Assembly: GCF_020215645.1 (NCBI RefSeq)
Contig: NZ_CP084058.1
Span: 11,400,501 to 11,464,500, forward strand
Direction: 5' to 3'
Origin: Nonomuraea gerenzanensis
GTDB lineage: Bacteria; Actinomycetota; Actinomycetes; Streptosporangiales; Streptosporangiaceae
DNA length: 64,000 nt
Shown: positions 50,458 through 57,745 of the stretch, piece after piece
How the letters are laid out: the number at the start of each line of letters is the position of its first letter
Numbering within the stretch: the stretch's first letter is position 1
The notes under the pieces: model-generated
The model's database searches: none
What the model was told of the DNA's origin: nothing
What the model saw: only the letters and a program-made list of their open reading frames with translations
Program-made: the position numbers and the translations under genes

Positions 50458-51219
50458 CTACTTTCCTCCGTACTTGAACCCGTCCACAGAGAACGTCTTG
50501 TCCTTGTGAATAGGGATCCCCTGTGGATGCACGTAGCTTCCGTCAATATCCAGAACACCGAACCCTTGCTGCCAGTTCGCGCCGCCGTTCTTCAGGTAGT
50601 GGGCCTTCTTTAGGTCGCAAAGATGGCCTACTTCGAAACCGGTGAGGGTTGAGATTTTGCCTTGGTAGCCGAACGACTCGCGGGAGATCGCAAGTCTGTG
50701 CGTGTGCCCCATGGCGACGCTCTTGCCGATCTTGTTGGCAGCGTTCTGAGCTGTCCTGCCCGCGATGTGGCTGATGGAGAAACCGAGGTGCCCATGCGTG
50801 ATCGTCCAGTCCTGGGTGATGTCGTAGAACCCTTTAATGAGGGTGACGTCGTAGGCCTGGAAGTCGAGGAGCTGGTCTAGGTCGAAGTCTCGCGACTCTG
50901 CGAGTGCCGGCGCGTACTTCGCGAGGTAGGCCCGCGGCCGTAGGTCGTGGTTGCCTTCGATCACCTTGATGGGGCCGGAGTATGCTTCTCGCAGTTCGGC
51001 GAGATACTTCTTTCCTAGCTCGCTGTCCTGGTAGATACTCCCCTCGAATTCAGCCCGTGTTGCCTTACTCCAGGTTGATGGTTGGGGGAAGTCCATGAGA
51101 TCGCCGACATGGACAACTTCGGCGGGCTTGGTTTGCTTGATGAAACCAATGACGTTCTGCAGAGCACGCTTGTCCTCGTAGGGGATTTGCGTGTCCGAGA
51201 TGATGACGACGCGCCTCAG
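50458..51219 (-). CDS. Metallophosphoesterase (CTG start)
   Basis: The 253-residue protein has the calcineurin-type metal motifs in order: VIISDTQIPY at the N-terminus, VVHVGDLMDF, VIEGNHDLRPR, and GHTHR. Loss of the first motif would inactivate it, and the only start codon that keeps it is CTG at 51219, five bases after GAGGGGG and overlapping the upstream stop (CTGA). The next ATG (51096) lies after that motif. Such phage enzymes cleave phosphodiesters and may act on DNA or nucleotides. Confidence 0.85.
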   Translation of the reverse strand: MRRVVIISDTQIPYEDKRALQNVIGFIKQTKPAEVVHVGDLMDFPQPSTWSKATRAEFEGSIYQDSELGKKYLAELREAYSGPIKVIEGNHDLRPRAYLAKYAPALAESRDFDLDQLLDFQAYDVTLIKGFYDITQDWTITHGHLGFSISHIAGRTAQNAANKIGKSVAMGHTHRLAISRESFGYQGKISTLTGFEVGHLCDLKKAHYLKNGGANWQQGFGVLDIDGSYVHPQGIPIHKDKTFSVDGFKYGGK

Positions 51220-51362
51220 GTGTCCCCCTCGGCGATCTTCCCCGCGATGCTGAGCACGACGGGTGTGAGCTTCAGGGCCTCTTCATATGTAAGGCCGCGA
51301 GTGACGAGGGCGTTGTAGGCCATCACACTCATGTCCGCTGCCTCTTCGATGATTTCTTCCAT
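51216..51362 (-). CDS. Small helical protein (48 aa)
   Basis: ATG at 51362 encodes MEEIIEEAADMSVMAYNALV and onward; the start overlaps the upstream stop (TGATG) and the end overlaps the downstream CTG. No family is recognised. Confidence 0.6.
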   Translation of the reverse strand: MEEIIEEAADMSVMAYNALVTRGLTYEEALKLTPVVLSIAGKIAEGDT

Positions 51363-51667
51363 CAGGACACCAATTCCTTGCTTTCCCAGTCCTTTCCTCT
51401 GACGTAGCCGACATGGAGCCACAAGTCATAAGAGCCCCAGGTGTCCGCGTCCTCATGTGCCATGAAGCGCCCGAGGCTGATGTAGTTGGTGGGGCCGGGG
51501 TCGTCGGCCAGCCTGTTCACGAGGTAGTTGAGGAGTCGCTTGATTTCCTCGGCAGTGGGTGTGCCATAGCCCGCGTGTGGGCTGGCGTATACCCATCCCT
51601 TCTGTGCGTGCAGTACAGCCAGTTCGTGGGGTGTCAGGCTCCATTCCCCATCGATGTCAGCCGACAG
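51362..51667 (-). CDS. Hypothetical protein (about 101 aa, start uncertain)
   Basis: The conserved-looking part is EWSLTPHELAVLHAQKGWVY, then TPTAEEIKRLLNYLVNRL and the end. An ATG at 51760 would overlap the DUF3310 gene by over 100 bp, so I prefer CTG at 51667, preceded by AAGGAAG; the overlap then falls to 11 bases. No family is recognised. Confidence 0.55.
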   Translation of the reverse strand: MSADIDGEWSLTPHELAVLHAQKGWVYASPHAGYGTPTAEEIKRLLNYLVNRLADDPGPTNYISLGRFMAHEDADTWGSYDLWLHVGYVRGKDWESKELVS

Positions 51668-51893
51668 TGCTTCCTTGGTTGTCTCCGGAGTTCTCAAGCC
51701 GGTGAATTTCGCGGTTGGCGTACCAGACAATCTTGCGAAGATCCTCGATAGGATTTTCATGTTTGAGTCCTGCCCTCCACGCATACTTGATGATGTTTCC
51801 CACGTTGAATGGGAAGTGCTCTGCGATCTGGATGCACTCGATTCCAGATGGATGGCTTGTGTAATGCTCTGGGTGGTTGACCAGGTCAGTCAC
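51657..51893 (-). CDS. DUF3310 (SaV-like) protein
   Basis: The 78-residue protein has the full DUF3310 pattern: VNHPEHYTSHPSGIECIQIA, FNVGNIIKYAWRAGLK and EDLRKIVWYANREI. It is widespread among phages and thought to interact with nucleotide-metabolism or abortive-infection proteins. GTG overlaps the upstream stop (GTGA). Confidence 0.85.
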   Translation of the reverse strand: MTDLVNHPEHYTSHPSGIECIQIAEHFPFNVGNIIKYAWRAGLKHENPIEDLRKIVWYANREIHRLENSGDNQGSTVG

Positions 51894-51976
51894 AGGGGGA
51901 AGTCCCAGCAGGGGCAGTTGTAGTCATTGCAGCCGCTGTGGTCGTCATCCCAGTCGTCTTCAGGTGTTCTCTCCAT
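51890..51976 (-). CDS. 28-residue Cys-rich acidic peptide
   Basis: ATG at 51976 encodes MERTPEDDWDDDHSGCNDYN then CPCWDFPL. Three cysteines and many acidic residues suggest metal binding. It lies inside the overlap between the primase and DUF3310 genes, with a four-base overlap at its end. Small size and lack of a strong ribosome site limit confidence. Confidence 0.45.
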   Translation of the reverse strand: MERTPEDDWDDDHSGCNDYNCPCWDFPL

Positions 51977-52622
51977 CTCCGGGTAGACCACGGCCATTGA
52001 TCTTTCCCTTCAGGGCTTGGGGCCCGTGTTCGAGCACGAACGAGTTGACGTCTCCGCCAGTCATCGGCACTATGCGCGCGGTGTCGAGGCTTCGCGCGAC
52101 CGCCTGGCCGAACTCATGACCGGCTTTGTCGTCGTCGATCAAGACGAAAACGGTGTCGTACTGCTTGAAGAGCAGATGCCAAACGGGCTGCCATGAGTTG
52201 GCACCCGGCACGCCCACGGCGGGCAGTCCGCATTGCTGCGCCGTCATGGCGTCTATCTCGCCCTCAGTCACACACACCTTGCTGTACGGCAGTGTGAGGG
52301 CGGCAGTGTTGTAGAGGCGGGTCATGTCGCCGGCGACTGTCAGGTATTTTGATCCTTCGCCATCTAGCCGCCGGAATCTGATGCTGGTGACGGAACCATC
52401 TGGGGTTAGGTAGGGGATGGCGAGACACCCGTGGTACATCTCATGTCCCGGAAAGGGGTCTTCGACGTACCCGAGGTGATGTCGTTCGATGGTTGCGTCT
52501 GTGAGTCCTCGTTCTTCGGTGAGGTACTTCTCTGCGGGCGATGCCTTGATGCTCGCGTTGTACCTGATCGAGGCTTCTTCCATAAACGCCCTCAAGGAAT
52601 CTGAGGGCACCAGCGTAGTCAA
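51960..52622 (-). CDS. DNA primase, TOPRIM subunit
   Basis: The 220-residue protein carries the primase TOPRIM domain: VCVTEGEIDAMTA near residue 117 and FVLIDDDKAGHEF near residue 161, the metal-binding acidic clusters, preceded by KYLTEERGLTDATIERHHLG as in DnaG-type primases. The zinc finger of a normal primase is encoded by the upstream overlapping gene in another frame. TTG at 52622 lies three bases after a strong AAAGGAGG inside that gene. Confidence 0.85.
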   Translation of the reverse strand: MTTLVPSDSLRAFMEEASIRYNASIKASPAEKYLTEERGLTDATIERHHLGYVEDPFPGHEMYHGCLAIPYLTPDGSVTSIRFRRLDGEGSKYLTVAGDMTRLYNTAALTLPYSKVCVTEGEIDAMTAQQCGLPAVGVPGANSWQPVWHLLFKQYDTVFVLIDDDKAGHEFGQAVARSLDTARIVPMTGGDVNSFVLEHGPQALKGKINGRGLPGDGENT

Positions 52623-52827
52623 GGTCCTCCTTTCTTCTTGCTAGGGCAATTGCGTCTCCTTTGAAGCCGCATGCGTGGCACATGAGGCCGTAGCCGTTGG
52701 TCCTGGCGGACGGTCGGTCCTCCTCGTGCACGGGGCACAGGATCGTCGTCCATCTACCATGTTGCATAATCGGCTCAAAAAATATCCCGTAGTGCTCAAG
52801 CACCGGGGTCAGCGGGAGATCCATCAA
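52441..52827 (-). CDS. DNA primase, CHC2 zinc-finger subunit (overlaps TOPRIM gene)
   Basis: The first 85 residues form a CHC2 zinc finger: LCPVHEEDRPSA, then LMCHACGFKGDAIAL and ALRFLEGVYG. After that the frame becomes Arg-rich and non-primase-like, while the TOPRIM gene proceeds in the +1 frame. Either two proteins are made or the two frames are joined by a +1 shift. The overlap is 182 bp. A copy of the phage motif (CTACCATGTTGCATAA) lies inside at about 52754. Confidence 0.75.
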   Translation of the reverse strand: MMDLPLTPVLEHYGIFFEPIMQHGRWTTILCPVHEEDRPSARTNGYGLMCHACGFKGDAIALARRKEDLDYAGALRFLEGVYGRSLDQVQREHQGIARREVPHRRTRTHRRNHRTTSPRVRRRPLSGT

Positions 52828-53188
52828 GGAAGTCCTTGTAGTAAGCCGCCGCCATCCTCCGGAAGAACCAGAGAGGCACGATGGCGAGTCCGTCGCCCGT
52901 GGGCCTCCCTCGCCTCTTCAGCGAGATCACCCACTCGTCGACGCTCTTGTTAGCCGCTTGCTCCGCTGCGTCTTCTGCAACCTGCCAGATGGAGATGCGT
53001 GCAACGTCCTTGCACTGCACGGCAAGGGGGACGGGGCCTGTGTCGATGTCGGCCTGGTCCTTGCCTCCGTGCCGTTGTCCGTTGCGGCCCCAGACGAAGC
53101 CTGCTTCGTTCATGTACCGGCAGTTGTCGGATTCCCAGCGGTAGCCGCGTCGCTTGTTCGCTCGGTTGCGGCGCGCTATCTCGCTCAA
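52796..53188 (-). CDS. PD-(D/E)XK-like nuclease, possible Holliday junction resolvase
   Basis: From TTG at 53188, overlapping the upstream stop (TTGA), the 130-residue protein reads RRGYRWESDNCRYMNEAGF, then KDQADIDTGPVPLAVQCKD: an Asp-x(n)-Gln-x-Lys pattern as in the restriction-enzyme fold. It resembles small phage Holliday junction resolvases. The longer frame upstream has a different reading and is not used. Confidence 0.65.
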   Translation of the reverse strand: MSEIARRNRANKRRGYRWESDNCRYMNEAGFVWGRNGQRHGGKDQADIDTGPVPLAVQCKDVARISIWQVAEDAAEQAANKSVDEWVISLKRRGRPTGDGLAIVPLWFFRRMAAAYYKDFLDGSPADPGA

Positions 53189-53331
53189 CCAGCCGTCAGC
53201 CTGTTGCTCCAGTAGGCGTCTATCGCCTTGCCCAGGATCCAGTGATCTAGGAACGCCGCTGTCCAGCCGTTCGGAGGTTTCTTTCCTCCCGCACGCCAGC
53301 GCTCCCACGAACTGAGATCGAGGTTGGTCAC
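53185..53331 (-). CDS. Small Trp-rich protein (48 aa)
   Basis: GTG at 53331 encodes TNLDLSSWERWRAGGKKPPN then GWTAAFLDHWILGKAIDAYW and the end. The start overlaps the helicase stop (GTGA) and the end overlaps the nuclease start (TTGA), so it is sandwiched in a coupled operon. No family is recognised. Confidence 0.6.
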   Translation of the reverse strand: MTNLDLSSWERWRAGGKKPPNGWTAAFLDHWILGKAIDAYWSNRLTAG

Positions 53332-54191
53332 GTGAACTCCTCCATCAGTCGGCGGAACCCGGGCTCCAGCTCGAGGCCCGTGTCCCGGTCTTGGTCTTGG
53401 ATGGTCATCGTTGACAGGTCGCAGTCCAAGACGACGGTGAATTTCGCTGCGCTGCTTGCTCGGCCGCCACGGTTCTTGACGATGGCGATGCCTAGGCCTT
53501 GCCCTCCGAACTCGTCCTCTTCGGTGAAGAGGGTGAGGCACATCTGAGGGATCTTGCCGACCTTGCCACGTAGACCGCTGAGTGGGATCGGTCTTGTTCC
53601 GTCTTCCCACTCACCCGTGACGTGGTGAAGGACGATGACGCAGGCCTGCGTCTGCCGCGCGAGGTCTTTCAACCAGCCGAGGACGTTTTCTTGCGCGACG
53701 TGTGTCTCTGCGACTTCGTCGTAGACCACGTCTCTCAAGTTGTCGACCACGATGACTTCGGGCCACCGCCCGTAGAGATAGGCGTAGGCCCGTACGTTGT
53801 TGTCGATATCGTCGAGTGTCGGGGCGGCGTTGAAGTCCATCCGCACCATGTCAAGCCGCTCGTTCAGCAGCTTGTCGTAGTCGGCCGTCTCTCCCTTCTC
53901 CATGGCTTCGAGCACCTCTGCCAGCGGAGTGCCAGTGAGGATGCTGACTGCTCGGGAGTACTGCTCGCTCTCGTCGGAGTCCGCGCTGAAGTACATGCCG
54001 CGGGCGCCGGACTTGAGCAGGAGAGTGGCCACCAAGGCGGACTTGCCTCCGCCGGGTGCGCCGGCCACTAGGACCAGTTGGCTTCGCCTGAATTGTGCCC
54101 CGACGAGAGCCAGGGTCTTGAAGACGACGGGGAGTGGTTTCCCGGCGTTCTTCGCCCTGGCTCGGGCTCTGGTGATGAGGTACACCAACAC
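53328..54191 (-). CDS. RecA-like ATPase, DnaB-type helicase core
   Basis: The 287-residue protein has Walker A GAPGGGKSALVATLLLKSGA near residue 43 and Walker B WPEVIVVDNLRDV near residue 144, then LHHVTGE and a C-terminal core as in DnaB-family replicative helicases, but it lacks the DnaB N-terminal domain. It should unwind DNA at the phage fork with the split primase. It is the first gene after the helicase leader at 54212-54246. Confidence 0.85.
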   Translation of the reverse strand: MLVYLITRARARAKNAGKPLPVVFKTLALVGAQFRRSQLVLVAGAPGGGKSALVATLLLKSGARGMYFSADSDESEQYSRAVSILTGTPLAEVLEAMEKGETADYDKLLNERLDMVRMDFNAAPTLDDIDNNVRAYAYLYGRWPEVIVVDNLRDVVYDEVAETHVAQENVLGWLKDLARQTQACVIVLHHVTGEWEDGTRPIPLSGLRGKVGKIPQMCLTLFTEEDEFGGQGLGIAIVKNRGGRASSAAKFTVVLDCDLSTMTIQDQDRDTGLELEPGFRRLMEEFT

Positions 54192-54211
54192 CTCTTACTT
54201 AGTTTCTTGGC

Positions 54212-54246
54212 TGTCCACTATTCAGTTCTCAATCCCGCTAGGCGGG
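54212..54246 (-). promoter_or_regulatory. boxA-like element with boxB-like hairpin (leader of helicase operon)
   Basis: The minus strand reads ATTGAGAACTGAATAGTGGA, sharing TTGAGAACT and AATAGTGG with the leader of the early operon. Directly upstream is the hairpin CCCGC-CTA-GCGGG (54246-54234). It lies about 60 nt after the predicted transcript start and 20 bp before the helicase gene. Confidence 0.6.
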
Positions 54247-54301
54247 GCGCGTGCACGTGGCCGGTACTGGAGCTTTGCGGCTCCCTCTCGGTGTGACTCG
54301 G

Positions 54302-54339
54302 ACCATAGCAGGTTCCTACCAAGTTGCAAAACCCTGATT
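54302..54339 (-). promoter_or_regulatory. Promoter with copy 4 of the phage motif (helicase operon)
   Basis: The minus strand reads AATCAGGGTTTTGCAACTTG then GTAGGAACC. TTGCAA (54329-54324) is 16 bases before TATGGT (54307-54302), a plausible -35/-10 pair. The same motif occurs at the other main phage promoters. Confidence 0.65.
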
Positions 54340-54372
54340 TTTTTACCCGACCGCAGTCGGGCGTCAGTCGTG

Positions 54373-55152
54373 CTAGTTGCTCCGGTAGACGGGGCAGTGG
54401 TGCTTCACGGGGCAGCTCCAGCAGTTGTCCGAGCTGGGGTTGGGCATGTAGATCCCGGCTCGTTCCGCCTGGTCCATGTCGGTGAACCAGCGTTCGAGGA
54501 GGGGCTCAGAGAAGCTGCCGAGGTCGATCGGATCAGTTGGTTGCCCGTCCTTGGCCATGTAGTAGTCGCCCCAGTCGGCCTCAACGCCGAGGACGTCTCT
54601 TAGGCCGCGCTGGTACACCTTGAGCTGTACGGGCAGGTGAGGGGTCTTGGTTCCGGTCTTCAGGTCGCGCACGAAGGGTGTGCCCTCGAAGTCCTCAAGG
54701 ACGAGGTCGATGTAGCCGAGGACCCGTACGCCGCCGATCTCGGTCTCCACGCCGACCTCTACCGCCGGTTCGCCGTCGGGCAGTGTGAGGGGCTTGAGGT
54801 GATCCTGCTTGGCGTATTCGATGTATCCGACGACTTGTGATCGGCCTGTCCTGTAGCGGTCCTCGATGTCTGTGGTCGTGGACTTCCGTCCGCCCCGCAG
54901 CCACTGGTTCAAGTTGGGCTGCTCTTCTTGCGCCTTGGCTATCAACTGATCCCATGTCGCGGTGAAGACCTGGAGTGCGCCGAGAACCGGCATGGTTCGC
55001 TTGGAGCGCTCCCACGCTTCGACTGCCTTATGGACCGCTGTTCCTTGGAAGGTCCATGCGGCGGGAAGCTGATCCACTTGGTCTACTCGCTTGAGCTTGT
55101 AGGCGAGTCCACAGCGGGAGTACTCGAGTAGCTGGCTAGCTGACCTGTGCAA
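54373..55152 (-). CDS. RecB/Cas4-like PD-(D/E)XK exonuclease
   Basis: The 259-residue protein has the RecB-family nuclease motifs: FQGTAVHKAVEAW near residue 36, GYIDLVLED near residue 146, VRDLKTGTKTPH near residue 161, and a C-terminal cysteine set (CWSCPVKHHC) for an iron-sulfur cluster with an N-terminal Cys (YSRCGLAYK). It is related to Cas4 and phage recombination exonucleases. TTG at 55152 overlaps the upstream gene end by 17 bp. Confidence 0.85.
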   Translation of the reverse strand: MHRSASQLLEYSRCGLAYKLKRVDQVDQLPAAWTFQGTAVHKAVEAWERSKRTMPVLGALQVFTATWDQLIAKAQEEQPNLNQWLRGGRKSTTTDIEDRYRTGRSQVVGYIEYAKQDHLKPLTLPDGEPAVEVGVETEIGGVRVLGYIDLVLEDFEGTPFVRDLKTGTKTPHLPVQLKVYQRGLRDVLGVEADWGDYYMAKDGQPTDPIDLGSFSEPLLERWFTDMDQAERAGIYMPNPSSDNCWSCPVKHHCPVYRSN

Positions 55153-55426
55153 GACGGGCCTCCTCCTTGCGAGTCACAGCGGCGGGAAATGGGCCGTAGT
55201 AGCGTTCTGTCTCGCTGCTGACGGCGCGGGGTCTGCTCGTGGGCGGCAGCGCCTTCAGCGCCTCAGCAAGCACGGACTCGGAGTGACCCTGAGGGGCAAT
55301 CCGCAGCACGTATATCTCCCAGTCCTGGTATTCCACCCTCATGAGCTTCACTCCTTGCAAATCAATGAGCACGTAGAGTGATCCAAAGAGTTCGATCGCG
55401 GACCACGTGGGGCTAAGGGGGGTCAA
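55136..55426 (-). CDS. Hypothetical protein (96 aa)
   Basis: TTG at 55426 follows AAGGAG. The product (TPLSPTWSAIELFGSLYVLI and onward) is beta-rich at first, then helical. No family is recognised; it is coupled to the nuclease gene. Confidence 0.6.
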   Translation of the reverse strand: MTPLSPTWSAIELFGSLYVLIDLQGVKLMRVEYQDWEIYVLRIAPQGHSESVLAEALKALPPTSRPRAVSSETERYYGPFPAAVTRKEEARLAQVS

Positions 55427-55444
55427 CTATCACTCCTTACAGCC

Positions 55445-55466
55445 GGGAGTCCCCCGTTGGACTCCC
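55445..55466 (-). terminator. Intergenic hairpin downstream of the HTH gene
   Basis: GGGAGTCC (55445-55452) pairs with GGACTCCC (55459-55466) over 8 bp with a six-base loop, between the HTH gene and the downstream hypothetical gene. Confidence 0.6.
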
Positions 55467-55488
55467 TATACGACCAGACGGGTTCTCG

Positions 55489-55962
55489 CTACTCCTCCAT
55501 GCGGCGCTCCCGGGCCGCCAGGGCATCGGTGAGCAACTGTCGCAGCCAGCCGCCTTCCGCCGGCTCGTCGATCAGCTTGAACCCGCCTTCCTCACACACC
55601 TGCTTGCCTCGATACTTGGGGTCATAGTCGATGTCCTTCGACTCACTCACGATGAGGTTCGCCCAACGACCCGCGGCGTTGACCTTCTCGGTTGCCCCCT
55701 CGCCCTCCGTCTCGATCAACCGAACCAGTGCACGGATGTACTGCAGCGGCTTGGCCTCAAGGTGCTTCGGCAGGATCTTGGGCCAGTGCGGGGGCAAACG
55801 GTCAAGCGTGGAGACGTTCTTCTCCAGCAGGCCGAGCCGATCAAGCGCCCTCGTCACGGTAGTCCTATGCACCCCCAGTTCCTTGGCTATCTCGGGTGAG
55901 CTCATATTGAGTTCGTGCAGGCGTCTTACTTCCTGCTCGTCGATGGATAGCGGTCGTGCCAT
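55489..55962 (-). CDS. HTH DNA-binding protein, candidate phage repressor
   Basis: The 157-residue protein has an N-terminal helix-turn-helix (EVRRLHELNMSSPEIAKELG, then VHRTTVTRALDRLGL) of the resolvase/homeodomain-like type. The rest is mixed and unrecognised. Its own promoter (56016-56043) carries a variant of the phage motif within the spacer, which would allow autoregulation. Because the same motif precedes the integrase and early genes, this protein is the best candidate for the immunity repressor, by inference. Confidence 0.65.
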   Translation of the reverse strand: MARPLSIDEQEVRRLHELNMSSPEIAKELGVHRTTVTRALDRLGLLEKNVSTLDRLPPHWPKILPKHLEAKPLQYIRALVRLIETEGEGATEKVNAAGRWANLIVSESKDIDYDPKYRGKQVCEEGGFKLIDEPAEGGWLRQLLTDALAARERRMEE

Positions 55963-56015
55963 GGCGGGGAAGCCTCCGGGCTCGGAACATCTCTAGTCCT
56001 CACTGTCTGGCGGCG

Positions 56016-56043
56016 ACCCTACCATGTTGCATAAACTTGTCAA
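56016..56043 (-). promoter_or_regulatory. Promoter with variant phage motif (HTH gene)
   Basis: The minus strand has TTGACA (56043-56038), a 16-base spacer containing TTTATGCAACATGG, and TAGGGT (56021-56016), a good sigma70-type promoter directed at the HTH gene. The spacer motif differs from the other copies at two positions. Confidence 0.65.
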
Positions 56044-56237
56044 TCCACTACTCAGGGTTACTGAGAGTGGTGGTGCGCTCTGTGTGCGCGATGACCATAA
56101 GCGACGGGTTATCGCGTGGCCGAAAAAGATCCTGGCGCAGGCCGAACTACTTGTAAAGATACTTGCCCGTGGCCCGTGTTGCAGGTTGCAACAACGCCAA
56201 AACTGCAGGTCATCACATATGTAAGTTTAAACATCAA

Positions 56238-57662
56238 TCATCGAATCGAGATGAATGAGTTGTACCGACCTACTTGTAGCGGATCGTAGCCCACGGCATA
56301 CGGAATGACAACGGCATGCTTGCCTACAGAAGTCTCCAGGATCGGCAGCGCACTTTCGGATGTCCCAAGACTGGGTACCGGCGATCCCGTGGGACTGACT
56401 GTGGGAGTCTCCGGTGGCGCGGGACTCACCGTGGGTGAAGGAGTAGAAGTCTCTACGACAGATGAGGTGTCGATAGGCAGCGGAGTCGGAGTGGAATCAC
56501 TACTCGCTGTCGGGCTTACTGAAGGGGAGCTAGTAGGAGTCGCTGTGGGCACTGCACTTGTCGGCAGCGGCGTGTCTGAAGGCGGAGCCACAGGCGTCGG
56601 TGACGCGCTCGGTGAGGTGCTGCTTGGCATGACAGTGGGAGTGGGAGTGGGAGTGGCCGGCGCGGTGGGAGTGGGGGTAGAGATCCCCTTACTTGTCGTG
56701 GCCCGAGACGTCGGAATCGTCACCGACTCCGCAGTAGGTGACACTTCATAGTGCTGTGAAGCCATTGCGCTAGTTGATGGCGTCGCCGTGGGAGTCGGCT
56801 CCGGCAGAAGAGTAATGTCTGATTCCGGCGTCGGAGGGTTGTCTTCAGCCGTGGCCTCAGGGGTTGCCTCCGCCACTGGCATCGAGGCGGGGACGCTGGG
56901 CGTTGTCGTGGTGGTGATCGTGACGGGCACGGCTACTGCGGTGATAGCTACCGCTGCCGTTCCAGCCGTGGTCAGAGCGAAGCCGCCAGTTGTGACCTCG
57001 GCCAGTGTGACGCCCGCGATGGTCACCTTGGAAAGGACTACAGCCCCGCCCGCGACGGGGGCCGCACCAGAACCCGCAGGGCCGACCACGCCGAACAGCT
57101 TCTTCATGCCTAGGAGAGGGAGGGCCACCAGGCCCGCGACGTTCTTGTGCTTCCCGAACAAGACTCGTCGCACATCACGCCAGAAGGCCGCCAAGCGGCT
57201 CGCCCGCTGCCGTTCCTCCGGAGTCGGAGCCTCCGCAGCCTTTCTTTCTTGCTGGTGTAGCTCGCTTGTGACGAGATGGAGCGCGGGCACGGAGGGGAGA
57301 GTGCCGGTGTCTCCTGACTCCATGTATGCGTCAACCGCTTCGAGTTGCGGGCCGATGGCTCGCTTGATGCCACTGGGTGAGAGCTGGAAGCGGCGGCCGT
57401 GTGCCTCCTCCAGCGTTTCCGATGCTTCCTTCAGCAGGCTCGTGAGCCGGATGCCGGTGACGTTGTACTTCTCACGAAGCGCCAGGATCCCGAAGTGCTC
57501 TATTTCTTCCCATATGTCATGTTCATCTGCGAGCCATTGCCGCCGGGCCTTGCTGAACTTGATGAGTCGGGCAAGGTCGTCCACTGTGATCTCGTCCGAC
57601 GTCTGGTAGCCCAACTGTTGCATAACGTGGTGTAGGGCACGCTTGTGCTTGTCGATGTCCAC
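56238..57662 (-). CDS. Membrane-anchored Ser/Thr/Pro-rich stalk protein
   Basis: The 474-residue protein has a helical N-terminal domain (MDIDKHKRALHHVMQQLGYQ), a segment with Ala/Gly/Val-rich hydrophobic helices near residues 170-245, and then about 200 residues of Pro/Thr/Ser repeats (TPTPTAPATPTPTPTVMPSS), a typical extended surface stalk. A cytosolic N-domain joined to an external stalk is an unusual plan. It lies beside attR, where lysogenic-conversion genes are common; such a role is inferred. Confidence 0.65.
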   Translation of the reverse strand: MDIDKHKRALHHVMQQLGYQTSDEITVDDLARLIKFSKARRQWLADEHDIWEEIEHFGILALREKYNVTGIRLTSLLKEASETLEEAHGRRFQLSPSGIKRAIGPQLEAVDAYMESGDTGTLPSVPALHLVTSELHQQERKAAEAPTPEERQRASRLAAFWRDVRRVLFGKHKNVAGLVALPLLGMKKLFGVVGPAGSGAAPVAGGAVVLSKVTIAGVTLAEVTTGGFALTTAGTAAVAITAVAVPVTITTTTTPSVPASMPVAEATPEATAEDNPPTPESDITLLPEPTPTATPSTSAMASQHYEVSPTAESVTIPTSRATTSKGISTPTPTAPATPTPTPTVMPSSTSPSASPTPVAPPSDTPLPTSAVPTATPTSSPSVSPTASSDSTPTPLPIDTSSVVETSTPSPTVSPAPPETPTVSPTGSPVPSLGTSESALPILETSVGKHAVVIPYAVGYDPLQVGRYNSFISIR

Positions 57663-57745
57663 CCCGAGGAGACCCCCTGTTACCGCTGTGCAAGCTGCTC
57701 ACGGTAGGGCAAAGGTGGATCAATGGGAAGCCTGTTCTCTAACCG

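Noticed and set aside
56024..56224. Rightward 66-residue frame starting MLHKLVNPLL
   Set aside because: It has no ribosome site, overlaps the promoter of the HTH gene and is not coupled to any neighbour. It cannot be excluded but support is weak.
57610..57625. GTTGCATAAC resembling the phage motif
   Set aside because: It lies inside the stalk protein gene and lacks the CTACC part; it looks like a chance match.
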